Of a stretch of 64,000 bases of DNA, positions 26,450 through 38,645 are shown in pieces. The stretch lies in the NCBI GenBank assembly GCA_001643675.2, contig LSRY02000025.1, positions 932,001-996,000 on the forward strand, in the 5' to 3' direction. Origin of the DNA: Monocercomonoides exilis. Lineage: Eukaryota; Preaxostyla; Oxymonadida; Polymastigidae. Each line of letters starts with the position of its first letter. Position 1 is the first letter of the stretch. The position numbers and the translations under genes are program-made. Below the pieces are notes generated by a model. That model made no database searches. It had not been told where the DNA came from and saw only the letters and a list, made by a program, of their open reading frames with translations.

Positions 26450-27490
26450 CTATTGTTCACCAAGTATTGTTTTTTGCTGAAGTCCAAAATAAACTGGCAT
26501 TCTGTCGATGTTCATTATTCCCCATTCACATCCCTTTGTTTGTCTTGTGTTTTTTGTACATGAAAGCGTTAATGATTTGATGTCCAATTTGACAATTTCG
26601 ATCACTTTTTCGAAACTTTCTTTGATAATTCGAACTGTTGATGGAATTTTGTGAAAATCATTCACAAGTCCACTTTCTTCAAAAGCAGAAAAAATGTTGA
26701 TCGATGAAGAAACTTGCAGAATGGCATTCACTGCAACCCACAAAAGTTGTTCCATACTATCGTGTGTTGAACCAGATCCAACCTGTTGAATTTGAAGTTT
26801 CCAAAGTGAAAAAATTAATAAATCCAATGACCGCAACAAGTGTGTTGCATTCGGAGGAAAAACCAAAAACAAAATATTTTCAATAGCAAGACGAGTCAAT
26901 ACATTATCCGATAGGTGGATTCTGCAGCCATCAAGAATCAACACTGCCTGTGATTGTTTATCTGGCAAAATCATTCTTTAAATGTTGACATGAGGAATGA
27001 AAACTTTCTCAATCCAGTTTTCAAACCACTCCTTTGTGAAATAAGACGAATTTCCGATTTCCACGCTACAATGAATTCCTATTTGATAGCCTAGAGACCG
27101 AAGGGATCTCGTGTTGAACGGTTTTTGTACCAGAAAACAAGGAGGGACAAAAGTACAATCAAGTGAAATACAATGAAGCAATGATAACCTTTTTTCTCCT
27201 CTGTCAACAGGCGTGTGATCAATTACACAATTTTCATTTGTTCAGACTATAAGGTTCACCTTTCTTGTGTCTTTTTGTGCATGATAACCTAATTCATTAG
27301 CACAGAAGATCATTGAAGAATATTTTTCGCTCACATATTGAGTCAAATATTTATCCAGGTAATAATGCTTTGTTCCAATATATTCATTCATTTTACGTCT
27401 CTCAATCTTGAAGAGATGACCATCAATTCCTCGCAATGCCTTTTTATGAAAGAAGAATGAAATTAATAAAAAGGCATTTAATGACAAACT
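26450..27490 (-). pseudogene. Pogo/Tigger-like DDE transposase relic
   Basis: One minus-strand frame carries the order of a pogo-type (DDE_1) transposase core. IFCANELGYHAQKDTRKV corresponds to the usual MDETGF segment but has Asn where the first catalytic Asp belongs. It is followed by PVDRGEKRLSLLHCIS, WFENWIEKVFIPHV, then VLILDGCRIHL (second Asp), FPPNATHLLRSLD (third acidic position) and a degenerate C-terminus. In-frame stops TGA (27242-27244) and TAA (26978-26980), and another stop near 27513, break it. A Lys/Arg-rich segment in another frame up to about 27896 could be the shifted DNA-binding N-terminus. The element is inactive; no terminal repeats were identified around it. Confidence 0.7.
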
Positions 27491-28597
27491 TTCGCAACAA
27501 CGGCTCTAACGTTTTCAGTGTGATTTCCTTTCTTTCATCTCTCAAATTTTTCGGTCTTTCCATGACTTGTTTTTCTTGTTTCCTGGTTATGAACATGTTC
27601 TTTTTCTCAGTAACCTTTTTCCTTTTGTATTCTGTTCGAATTAGGCAGACAAGACTCGGTGAGCAGATGAGTGCATTTGTTATTCGCACGTTTGAAGGAA
27701 TTTTCATTTTTCTCATTTCGCATGCTTTGAAGAAGGAACGAATTAATGAAACTTTTGTTTCAGAAGTGTTTCGAAACAAGAAGTGTGAAATGAAGTGCAA
27801 GTTCCATTTTGGTACAAATCCTGAAAAAACTGTTCTAAATAAAGATGGACTAAAAGTTGAAAAAACGAAAGACATTTCTAATAAAATAATAGACAAATTT
27901 ATTTCACTTGAACAACCGCAATTATAATAGATTTTCTATTACTAACATTTAACAATTAACATAAATGGTGAGTGACTGTTGAAAGAATTCATAAAAAAAA
28001 GTGATGTGTTTATTATCCTGAAAACAAAACATTTGCGACTTTTCAAATAAGAATAACACATATTCGAATCTCCAACAACAATTTTGTTTTGGAAAATGCT
28101 TGATCTGGTGGAGTTATTAAACAAATAATGAACATCAGTATTTTTTGTAATTCCGAAAATTTCCCTATTGTTGCATCAATGAAAAACATTTGAATAAAAA
28201 CGTCAAATCAAGTTGCAGATATAAAAAACTTGAGAATATTAAAAATTTTCGTAGTCGAAAATGTTTCATACAAAAATTCAGCTCAGAGCATTTTCGAAAA
28301 GATATTATCATATTGAATAATCTGATTTTTACAATTTTCCTTCCTGAACATCAATAATATTCATTTTTTTGAATATATGGGACGAAAATTTTTGCTTTCA
28401 AAATTTTGTTCCATTCAACTCTGACAAATATTTTTCTAAATTTTGAAAAATTTTCTGTATTTTTTAAGTATGCAAATGAAAGATTTCTCATGATAAAGTT
28501 GTGAAAAAATTTTGGAACAATTTTTTTTTTCTTTTTTTCTTTTATTTTTCTTTTTTTCTTTTCTTTTCTTTTTTTCTTTTTTCTTTTACTTTTTTTC

Positions 28598-28631
<34 letters not shown>

Positions 28632-28973
28632 CAAAAATGAAAGAATTTTGCCCCATATTTTCTCATTGAACGATTGTTAACCAATGTTTTTGACAAACAC
28701 AGTTTGAGATTTTTCACTGATAAAAATAGTTAAAATATTAAATGATATTTTTCTAAAAATTCATCACAATAATTATGTATCAAATTTCTATTCAATTTTC
28801 AGATTAATAGAAAAAACTTGCATCTTCAAAAAATTTTTTTCCGTGCATATTTCATCTAATTCTTTTTTCCTTATAACATTATTCATTCGTTCTTTAAAAA
28901 AAATTGAAATAAAAAAGAAAGTCAATAATTATCGAACGAAATTAATTAATGAAGGTTCAAGATCAATACGAAA
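27491..28973. other. AT-rich intergenic DNA with long pyrimidine tract
   Basis: No recognisable gene. A plus-strand open frame at 27436-27927 has a membrane-like N-terminus but looks like the antisense shadow of the transposase relic. A CT-rich, mostly TTTTTC, tract spans about 28517-28632. Confidence 0.45.
28517..28632. repeat. Polypyrimidine (T4-8 C)n low-complexity tract
   Basis: About 115 bases made almost only of T with interspersed single C, in irregular units of 5-9 bases. Confidence 0.85.
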
Positions 28974-30069
28974 ATGTCATCTTCTCGACAATCAGCTTCA
29001 AGTTCAGTATCAGAGCTTTTAGGAATGTCAGTTAGCGACTACCTTGCACAATATAAGGGCCATATGCAAACAGAACGAATTGAATTGATATCTTCTAATT
29101 TAAAGGGTATTCCTGATACATTTCTCAAAAATGCATACAACGAACTTAAAGATGGATATAATCCGGATAAGCTTGAAAGCTTTTGTAAAAAAGCTCGCAT
29201 ACTTGGTTGCTCACTTGCTGTTAATAATACAATGACAGATGGAATGAAAGAGAAAGCTAAGGCTGAATTGGATCGTCTTACAGAGGATTTATCAACTTAT
29301 AAAGGCAAACTCGAAAGAGAAGGCACTTATTTAACACATGTGAAGCTTGGGGAACATGCTTTATCGATGGGAGATTGGAAGGCTGCTCAGGCTAACTTTG
29401 CAGCTTCAGGCAACTATACTTCTGGTTTGAAGGAACAATTAGAAGTTTGCGTAAATTTGATAAGAAGCGGAGTGTACGGACATAATCCATCATTAATTTA
29501 CAATGCTGTATCGAAAATTGGTTCAGCTCCTCTTGATATGTCAGAACAAGACCATCGAGTGATAAGTTCCATAGCGCAGTGCGGAGCTGGAATTGTGTAT
29601 TTGTGGAACGAAGATTACTTTCAGGCTGCAAGGTGTTTATTAGAATGCACAATCGATATTGAAGGACATTTTAACGAGGTTTGTAATTTTTTATAGGAAA
29701 TTTTATTTTAATATTTCTGATAAATAAAAATATCTTAAAAAATTCGAAATACAAAAATTCAATGCTTTGCACATAGTTTCTTACATGCACCGACATTGCA
29801 ATTATTGCTGCTCTATGCATTCTTGCATCGTTCTCTCGGCAACACATGAAAAATAATGTTATACACAACACAACATTTCACAAAATGACTGAAAATGTTC
29901 CAGAAATGAAAGAAGCTATCGACGCATACTACCAACGCGATTTTAAAAGATGCCTTTCAAATGTTAGTGAATTTAAGGTATGCATTCATATGAAACCATT
30001 TTGAATACTCAACCTGTACATATATAAGTTAAATAATTGCCTTGAAGCAACATCGGCATCTTCGTTAAT

Positions 30070-30112
<43 letters not shown>

Positions 30113-30956
30113 CTTTAAATGTGCATATATGTGCATATTGTTTTCTAATTATTTATGTTAACTGTGATCTTGATTTTTTAATTTTCTTCTCTTATTTGTT
30201 TGCTCGAATTGCATCTGCTTTTCTGATTTTTCTCATCAGCAAACAATTCGTGTGATTCCACTTCTTGAGCCGTTCGCTACAAAACTGTTAAACAGAATAT
30301 TTGTATCTTGTGCAAAATGCTACATCCAACCATTCAAAGTTGTTGACTTGAGGCAGATGGCTGATGAATTCAACACCACACTCGAAGACATTGAAAAAAA
30401 AGTGACTCAGCTGGTGATGAATGGAGAAGTGCAAGCAATGGTAGACACCCACAATCATGTGTGATCAAACAACTTTTTTATAATAATAATATTTTTCTAC
30501 TTTATATTTTTGTTTTATTTTTTCGGTATTTTAAACATTCACTAAATATTTATTTTTCTATTTTTTTCAAATAATCTTGATCGAATCTGAATTGAATGGT
30601 CATACTTCAATGCTCAATTTTAGCGTCTTATTTCACGAACATCCAACTTCCGTAGTGAGACTTTGAGCTCGTCTGCCGAATCCATCAAGGAGCTTGTGTC
30701 GCAGATGGAGATGGAGCTTTTGTATATGAATGTCCGATTGAAGCGAGGAGAAGCCGAGTTTAAGTTGTTCCAAGAGCACGGGGCATTCGGAAGAAGAGGC
30801 GGAAGGAGAGACGACAGAGGATTCGGAAGGATGGGTGGTGGACGGATGGGAGGATTTGGTGGATTTGGCTTTGGCGGCATGGGGAGTATGAGGGGAATGG
30901 GAAGCATGGGCGGAATGGGAGGGTTGATGGGGATGATGTTTGGTGGAGGATTCTAA
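28974..30956 (+). CDS. CSN1: COP9 signalosome complex subunit 1 (PCI-domain protein)
   Basis: Exons 28974-29678, 29777-29977, 30240-30458 and 30624-30956, all phase 0, give 485 aa; human CSN1 is about 490. An N-terminal helical-repeat region contains LGEHALSMGDWKAAQANF and CVNLIRSGVYGHNPSLI. TDIAIIAALCILASFSRQ then matches the family's VAVYGGLCALATFDR region, and a PCI winged helix follows with LRQMADEFNTTLEDIEKKV. Rpn7 of the proteasome lid is the nearest alternative but fits less well. As part of the CSN, the protein helps remove NEDD8 from cullins. The last exon is odd: after the normal C-terminal helix comes a tail of about 55 residues made of Arg, Gly, Met and Phe. The second intron contains a T41 tract. 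The gene is convergent with the kelch/PSI gene. Confidence 0.92.
30072..30112. repeat. T41 tract in CSN1 intron 2
   Basis: Uninterrupted run of 41 T on the sense strand of the CSN1 intron, about 127 bases upstream of the 3' splice site at 30239. Confidence 0.9.
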
Positions 30957-31988
30957 AATTTATTTTTATTCTATTCTATTTTTTTTTATTTCAAATTTCA
31001 AATTTCTCAAGAATTATATTGTTTATTTTAAATGGAAGTGAAAATGAAAATTTTTAACGCTTCCCACAAAATGTACTTTTCTTCAATTTCACAAAATTTT
31101 CGTTTAAAACGAAAAATTTGGCTTCATCAAAGAAATATATGATTTCATTTCAACAATGTCTGTTTATCAAACGATTGTCATTCCAAATGAATGTCTTATA
31201 ACACGGCAAGCAGATGGATGCTTGATTTTGAAAGATCGACAAATAAAGAAGACAGCAGCTAATTGTTGGATTTGATTTTTAAAAGAGCAGAATGAATGAA
31301 AAAACAACTAAAAAAATAAAATGTACTTTGTTTAAAGACTTAACCTTTGAAAGACAAAGAAAGATATTTGAGGAAATAAAAAAGCAATTTCAACTAAAAA
31401 ATTATTCACAAAATTGATGAGATGAATCGAACTCTCGAATTTTTAAAGAAAAGAATAAGGCAACGGAAAACATTCAAAATTAATTATTTAACAATTCTAT
31501 CAACATACGAAAATGAAAACTTTTAAAGGATAATCCAGAAAACTCATTCGAGCACTTAAATATACAATAGAAAATTAAAACAATAAAAAAATAAAACTCG
31601 ACTTTGCAGAATCGTTAATGTATCCATAATTAACAGGACGATACCAGAACTCGGCATAACAAAAATATCAAAACACTAAACACTTCCACAACAATAGTGT
31701 ATCACAAATAAGACAAGATAATCCATCAAAAAGAAGGAAGAATAGTTTTTGCAATTTTATATGCAAATGCACAACATTCTTCTCTCTTTTTTTTGACTCT
31801 TCTTGCAAATTTGAGCAATATTGTACATAAACAAGATGCAAAGTCGCCCGATAAAAATTAAAAGGAAGCAATTTTAACAAAAATTAAAATATAAAGTTTG
31901 GGCAAAAATTGAAAAACGCTTAAGACAATAAAAAGACAAATAAAATAAAGATAACAAACAAAAAGCAAACAAACGAAAAAAATGCTAA
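30957..31988. other. Tail-to-tail spacer, nothing seen
   Basis: About 1 kb of AT-rich sequence between the convergent CSN1 and kelch/PSI genes. I see no open frame with coding character, no RNA gene and no repeat. Confidence 0.5.
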
Positions 31989-34164
31989 CTAACTAAGAGG
32001 ATTAAAACCAATATTGTATTTACGAAAGTGGAAGCACCATAGGAAAAAGAGGCAGACGATCAGTACTAAAGCAATCGCGCTCAGCGCAGCCACACTCCCA
32101 ATTGACTGAACAGGCATTTCACCAGCGCACATTATGAGAAATGGGGATGTGCTTGCATTGATACTCCGCCACTCAGCTTCCACGTAAATGCGGTAGAACA
32201 CAGATTTATCCGCATCCGTTTTGTCTGCCAAGGTATTTGGCGATGAAGCATAACGAGGCAGATGAAGCGAGTTATGTAATGGTTGTGTGAATGAATTTGA
32301 TGGTGGAAATGAAGTGGAGCTGTTGCGAATGAATGATGAAAAAGAAAAAGCATCAAAGTGTGTGAAAGAAAATAACCTCTGCGAAATATTCAAATTGGAT
32401 ATAAACTGGAACATAGAATTTACGGAACTTGTAATGCTTTGTTTAAATGATGATTCCACTTTCTCTATTCTCATTCCAATAGGAACAGTCCATTTATAAT
32501 ATGTTGCATTTTCGTCGACTTTTGTTATTCCAATTGTTAGCATCGATGACTCGTTATAGAGCAAAATAGTCTTTCTAGATTTCTTTCCTGCATACTCCCA
32601 AGTTATGTTCACTTCCTCTCCTTCCACAAGATTAAGGCCTCCGGAACCTTTGTCTCTCTTTCTCTCTGGGCTTCTGAGAGAAACGTATTTCACATCCAAA
32701 GACGGAGCTTTGATCGTTTTTTCAGATGAGCACACTTTCGTTCCAGTAACAATCTCCTCCACACAAAATATGTATCGCTCAGATGACTCATTTACAATTG
32801 CCTCCCACTCGAAATTTTCATGAGGATTCTGATTGTCCGAAAGAATTTGAACACGTTCACTTTCGTTTTTGGAGTTCACAACATATAGAGCAATTTGCAT
32901 CGGCCCAGCTCTGTTGTTGCACTTCCATTTGATCGTTATCAGCTCCCCTGTCTCAATGATTGTTTGAGCCGTTGGCGATTCCAACTCAAGCTCAATGTTA
33001 TCAGAACGGAAACTGAACACTTCTGAAATTGTGAACAGTACTCCAGTCGCTGAAGATGAGATACATATCACATAATCGTCAGCAGATGACACATCCTCCA
33101 TATCGTCCCACGTCACCTCACTGTCCATAGTAGAAAATGCAATGGTCTTCACTGGATGATTCAAATTCGAAAGATGGTGAAGTGTGACAGAAACATCTCT
33201 TTCGAATCCTCCTCGTTCGAATTTGATCTTTTGAGAGACTGTTCCATAAAGTGTCTCTCCTTTTCCAGGCGATAGCACTTTCATTTTTGGTGTAATGATC
33301 GCGTAGTTCTCTGAGTCATAAAACATATATGCATGTGGTGCTCCGTGCGAATGGACAAAAAAGCGAAATTTCATTGTTGCTCCCTCACCGACAGCAGGAA
33401 TGACAGCATGCAACCAAGGGTTATCGACTGGAACGTTATATTGAACTGAATAAAAATCTTCGATTGTCTTATTTGCTTCCTTTACTACAGCAAACACATC
33501 GATATATCCAAAAGCAGCAGGATCAAAGCTCCATTTTATGAAATATTGTTCAGAGGCTGCCAGATAGTTTGATGATGAGTCAACAAATGCCTCAAAGTTG
33601 AGACGGATGTTTGCGCATTCCTCCACCGCTGAGTCGTTGCCATATGCCCAGCTGCCACATGAGCCAAGTGTCGGTCCGAGGATATTTCCAGGGAGACACC
33701 CAGCAAAGTGCTCGGGGGATGAGAATGTATTCTGACACCATCCACAGCCCTTATGGCGCAGACATGAAACACAGTCTATGCTTTCCTCACATTCAGATGG
33801 ACACTGCCCTTCTGTGTGCATCAGTTGGGTGCATGGCTCGTAAATGGCCTTTCCAGTCTCTAATGACATTGAGACGCATGTGTGTTTTGTGGAGCACCAG
33901 CTGCACATTTTCCGAAGAACACAGCTCTTGCAGTCAATGCTCTCGTAGCATGGGTCGATGTCGTATCTAAACATCTGCCCATTTAGCACATTCATTGTTG
34001 AGTCGGACATGTCATAGCCTCCGAACACAACAAATGAGCCATTCGGCAAGCAACAGCTGGCAAAGTCCATCAGCGGTGGTGGGTTTATTCCTAAAGGCGA
34101 TGACAAGCGAAAGAACGTGTTATCAGCTTTTATGGTGAAAGGGTAATGAGAACAAAAAATTCAT

Positions 34165-34201
<37 letters not shown>

Positions 34202-35337
34202 ATTGCATTTGAATACAATTCAGAGAATTGAAATAAAACATAATGAATCATGAAATGATCTAATTATGCATTCAAACCTAAATTATACTTTTCAATCAGA
34301 GATGAAGCTGAATTTCCTCCAAACAAATAAAGTGAAGAACCAAAAATAGCAGCAAAATGCTTGCGTCGTGAATAAAGCCCTTCAGGGCGGGAAAACATTC
34401 GTTCGAAAACCGCACTATAAGTTTGCCCTTCCTTTGCTAAACAATGTTTAACATATTTATCATGTTATTATGTTTGTAAAAAAAAAATTAAAAACTGCTA
34501 CAAAAATGGTGAAACAAAGCATACATAATATTAATTTATATAAAGATGTGGGATTGCTGTTTTCGTTGAAAATTCCTCCTGAAAGAATGAAAATATGTTT
34601 ATTTTTGTACGAAAACCTAACATAAATATTGATATCTTATTTTTGAAGAAACAAAGCAAATACAAACCAAAATGTAAGTTCTGTCATGGTGTGTGGAGGC
34701 AATACTTCATTTGAACTAATATGCACTTTTTTGAATGTGTAATTACTATCTTTAACATTTTTCAAAATTTGAGAAAATTTTAAATCGAAAGTTCAAAAGC
34801 TCAAATATCTTGCAAACTTTTGGTCGCAACAAACATTTCGAACGACTCTATTTCTTTTGCGTTTTGTTCTGTTGATTTTGTCTTCCCTCCCCAAATTATA
34901 GCAACTTCACCATCAGTCGTTGTTGCGCAAGCGTGCTTTGTAAGAGGAATTGGCAATTTTGGTTTTTCGACAAACGTTTGACTGTCATAATCAAAAAACC
35001 AGACATCATCCAAAAAATTCCCGTTGAACGTTCCACCTGCAAGAAGTGCTCCTTCAACACAATTCACAAATGTATGACCAATACGAGGATTCATCAAATC
35101 TTCAATATTCTTTGTAGTTACGTTCAAATCGTCTTGTTTCATGATAAATAAAAATTTATTATAGTTTCCATCTGATTCCCCTCCAATAACATGAATATTA
35201 TTATGACCAAAAATAGCCGTTTGTCCATGATAAGCGGGGATGACATTATCATATGATGTCCATCCAATTGTTTTAGACTTTAGCAATGCAACGGTACATA
35301 ATAATATGCAGCAATTAGATAGTAAAACCCAAATCAT
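31989..35337 (-). CDS. Single-pass membrane receptor with kelch repeats and two PSI domains
   Basis: Exons 35337-34818, 34578-34525, 34436-34278 and 34126-31989 (all joins phase 1) give 956 aa. A signal peptide at the N-terminus is followed by kelch blades with GG turns: HVIGGE, ALLAGGTFNGNFLDDVWFFD, AIIWGG, LYLFGGNSAS and FVVFGGYD. Two Cys-rich PSI (plexin-semaphorin-integrin) units lie at about residues 304-400 (CKSCVLRKMCSWCS and CVSCLRHKGCGWC). A long beta-rich ectodomain with many N-glycosylation sites follows, then one membrane segment (about 921-945) and an 11-residue tail. This kelch-then-PSI order recalls attractin/MEGF8-type ectodomains, but no EGF, CUB or lectin domain is visible. 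It is probably an adhesion or sensing protein; the ligand is unknown. The first and third donors are GTTTG-type; intron 3 carries a sense-strand T34 tract. Start codons of this gene and eL32 are 90 bp apart, head to head. Confidence 0.85.
34166..34199. repeat. A34 tract in kelch/PSI intron 3 (T34 on sense strand)
   Basis: Thirty-four consecutive A on the plus strand, reading as T34 on the gene's sense strand, 38 bases upstream of the 3' splice site at 34127. Confidence 0.9.
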
Positions 35338-35427
35338 TAGATAAAGAAAGAAAAGAATAATGGTTTAAAATCATATCCCACAATCAGAAAAATTCGAAAT
35401 ATCCTAATTTGCCAGCAGATCGAATCA
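35338..35427. promoter_or_regulatory. Compact divergent promoter of eL32 and the kelch/PSI gene
   Basis: Only 90 bp separate the two start codons, so both promoters and 5' leaders must lie here or overlap coding sequence. No clear TATA or initiator motif could be assigned. Confidence 0.4.
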
Positions 35428-35980
35428 ATGGCAAGAAAGGTTTTTAATTTTTTTCATTATACAGCTTGCATATGCTTTTAAACGCTGATGAACTTTGTTT
35501 GTTTAGTTGAAAATTGTCAAGAAGAAGAGAAACCATTTCCCCCGCTTTGAATCTGACAAGCTGAAAACAGTTAAGGTATTTTACTTAAATTACTCCTTCT
35601 TAACATTCAATATAATATCAATTCATCATATATCATTTTTTTAATTGTGAAATTATTTTTCTTTTTAGCCAAGCTGGAGAAAACCACGTGGTATCGATAA
35701 CTCTTGCCGAAGAAAGTATCGTGGTTCACTTCTCATGCCAAAGATCGGCTACGGAAGTGCCAGAAAGACAAGATATAGACTTCCAGATGGACATTACAAG
35801 TTCGTTGTTAACAATGCACACGAGCTCGAGATGATTATGATGCACTCAAAGAAATATGCAGCAGAAATCGCTCATGGATGCTCTGTTCGCACACGTAAAC
35901 TCATTCGTCAACGCGCAGCAGAGTTAGGAATTCATCTCACCAATGGAACTGCTCGTCTCCGCAAACAAGAAGCTCATTAA
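35428..35980 (+). CDS. RPL32: Large-subunit ribosomal protein eL32
   Basis: Exons 35428-35439, 35507-35575 and 35669-35980 (all phase 0) give 130 aa; the human protein is 135. The first exon codes for only four residues (MARK), which is common in ribosomal protein genes. LKIVKKKRNHFPRFESDK, WRKPRGIDNSCRRKYRG, MPKIGYGSARKTRY and ARLRKQ match eL32 throughout. The TAA stop falls exactly at the family's usual C-terminus, which argues for the standard genetic code. The protein binds 25/28S rRNA in the 60S subunit. The gene is convergent with the CK1 gene. Confidence 0.96.
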
Positions 35981-36236
35981 AATTTTTCTCCCATTTCGCT
36001 GCTGTTTCGTTAAAATTCAAGAAACACAAGTGTGCCTGGGGAAAATAATTTTTGTGAAATAAAGTGATTTATAAAAACGAATTTCTTTTATGTTTAATAA
36101 CGATCTAAAGAAAAAAATCCAAAATTCTGTAAACATGATATAATACTCAATTGAAAAAAAAATGAAAGTAAAATGGAAGATAAAAATACTAACGAAACCA
36201 CATCAAAAAGATGTTAACAACAACAAATACAAAAAT

Positions 36237-37890
36237 CTAATTTTCACGTGACTGATGATTGTGCTGAGGAGGAGTCGAAAAGAGAAGAGATGTAAAAGGA
36301 TATTTTGACGTTGAAACAAGTTTTGGCAACTGCCCATCTGAAGAATGTTCCTTTTCACACTCTCTCTGAAACGCAGACTGGTTGGAAATCAGAGTGAAAT
36401 CGTCATTCGAAGAATTCATCGTAGAACTGGAGAAGATTGCAGAAGGAGGCGACTTGGGGAAAGAGGAAGGGCTCATTGGTGTTGAGAGCGACTGTGAGCG
36501 GGGGCGCTGGGCGAGAAGGGCTGAGGTAGTGCCTGACATGAATGGGTTGCTCAGTGACGATGACAGAATCTGCGGGGCAGCCACAGCAACACCACCGCCA
36601 GCACCAGAAGTGGAAGGAGAGCACCGCAGGGCAGCCTTTGTGGAGGAGTAGTGGGGCATGCTGCGCGAGGTGAGGGAAGGTGGAGAGCCAGAAGGGGTGG
36701 CAGAGCTGGGGGAGCTGGCAGAATTAGCAGAATGTGAAGAGTCTGCAGAAGGGAGGGAGGAGCGGACAGAGGTTGGGGTGAGGGGAGAAAGGGGCTGGGC
36801 AGAGGCAGAAGCAGCAGAAGATGTTGGAATGCGGGCGAGCTTCTGTGAAGTGCTTGTGGCAGCGCGGGGAGGGAAAGCGAGGGGAGGGATGGGGGAAGGT
36901 GTGTCGAGGAAAGGGGAGACAGTGCGGATGGGAGAGACAGGCGAAATGGATGTGATGGTGGAGCGATGTGAGGGGTTTGTGGTGGATGCAGTTGGAGTGG
37001 AAGAAGAAGAAGAAGATGATGATGAGGAAGAGGAAGAAGAAGAAGAGGAAGAATTCGAAGGCTGCTGAATAGAAAGAGGGTGGAGGTGTATTGACTGAGA
37101 AGACGGGGACACAGCAGTTGTGCGACAAGTGATAGAGATTGGGGCGAAGGGAGATTTGGCAGAGGCAACTGGGACAGGCTTGATGGGATGGATGGAAGAG
37201 AGGATGGACTCAGACTGGAGAAGAGAAAGAGGAGAGGCAGTTATTTGATGGGGAGTGTTGAACTGGGTGGAGAGAGTGGAAGAAGAAGAAGAGGAAGTGG
37301 AAGAAGAGGAAGAGGAGGAGGAAGAAGAGGCGGATGATGATAAAGAAGACAAAGAAGAAGAAGGGGATTTGAGTGAGGAAGGCGAAGTTGTGTCTCTTGA
37401 CAAGGAAGAGGAATAAGCAGACGTCGAAGTCGACAAAGAACTCGATGGATGCCGCTCTGGTTTCACAGGCGATGGGACAGGAGTCATAATTGATGACCAG
37501 GAGGGAGAGAGAGGATGAGAAGAAGAAGAAGAAGAAGAAGATGATGATGATGAAGGAGAAGAAGAAGAGGAGGAGGAAGAGGAAGATCCTATTGCTGTGG
37601 TAGAAGAGATGGTAGGGGTGTAAGCAGAAGTTGAAGGAGAGGCAAAGATGGAGAGAGAAGGAGAAGGAGAAGAAGATGAGGAGGAGGAGGAAGAAGTTGA
37701 CAATCCAGAAGAAGAAGAAGAAGAAGAAGAGTTGCTGTGTGTGTTTGATGAAGGAAAAGGCACTTCTGAATGAGAACGAGTGTGGAAACGTGACATTGGG
37801 CTCTGAGAAGCAGCACGGCGGGAGACGAAAGAGCGAGTGGAAGATAGAGGCATGTTGGTAGCAGACTGTCTGGATAAAGAGGAGGAGGAG

Positions 37891-37925
<35 letters not shown>

Positions 37926-38613
37926 GGTGTTAGAGGAAGATGAACCAGGAGCAGGCAAGAAAGAAGAGACGGATTTCATCGAAGGAGAAATAGAGGCAGA
38001 GCGGACGTGATTTGAAGGGCGAATAAATTCATTTGAAGAAGAAGAAGAAGAAGAGGAAGAAGAAGAGGAAGAGGAGGAAGAAGAAGTATTTGAAAGCGTT
38101 CTTTGATTCGAAGAGGCCAAAGAAGGCGACAGGGCAGTGGTGGCGTTGCTGGACACGAGAGCAGAGTTAGAGAACTGGTTGGCGAAGATCTGCTTTGGGG
38201 AGAGAGGGATTGAAGCAGGGGTGCTCTTGCGCTTGGAGAGAGTGGAAGACAAAAGAGGAGTCGGCGAAAGAGGACGCAGCTGCCGCTTCTTCTGCACTTG
38301 TGACGTGGTCTGCCGGTCTGTTTGGATGGTGCAGGAGGAAAGAGGTTCTGAAGAAGAAGAAGAAGAGGTGGTATTAGATGATTCAGTTGAAGAGGAGGAG
38401 GAGGAAGAAGAGGAAGGGAAAGAGGCAAGTGTAGAGCTGCGAAGGTGCTTAGGGTGACGGTTGCTGGATGTGGCAGAAGAAGAAGAAGAGGAGGAGGAGG
38501 AAGAAGAAGAAGATGATGATGAATTGTTGAGAGAAGACAATGGAAGTGCCAATGAACGCTGGTTGCTGGCTGATCCCGTGGCAGAGGAGAAGTTATTGTT
38601 TGAAGAAGAAGAA

Positions 38614-38645
<32 letters not shown>

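Noticed and set aside
26978-26980. In-frame TAA in the transposase read as Gln (alternative code)
   Set aside because: The same frame also has a TGA and a lost catalytic Asp, and eL32 uses TAA as a true stop.
27436-27927. 163-aa plus-strand frame with hydrophobic N-terminus
   Set aside because: Overlaps the transposase relic on the other strand, no recognisable domain, composition matches surrounding AT-rich DNA.
28974-30956. Proteasome subunit Rpn7 instead of CSN1
   Set aside because: The AALCILASFSRQ and FNTTLEDIE segments fit CSN1 much better than the Rpn7 counterparts.
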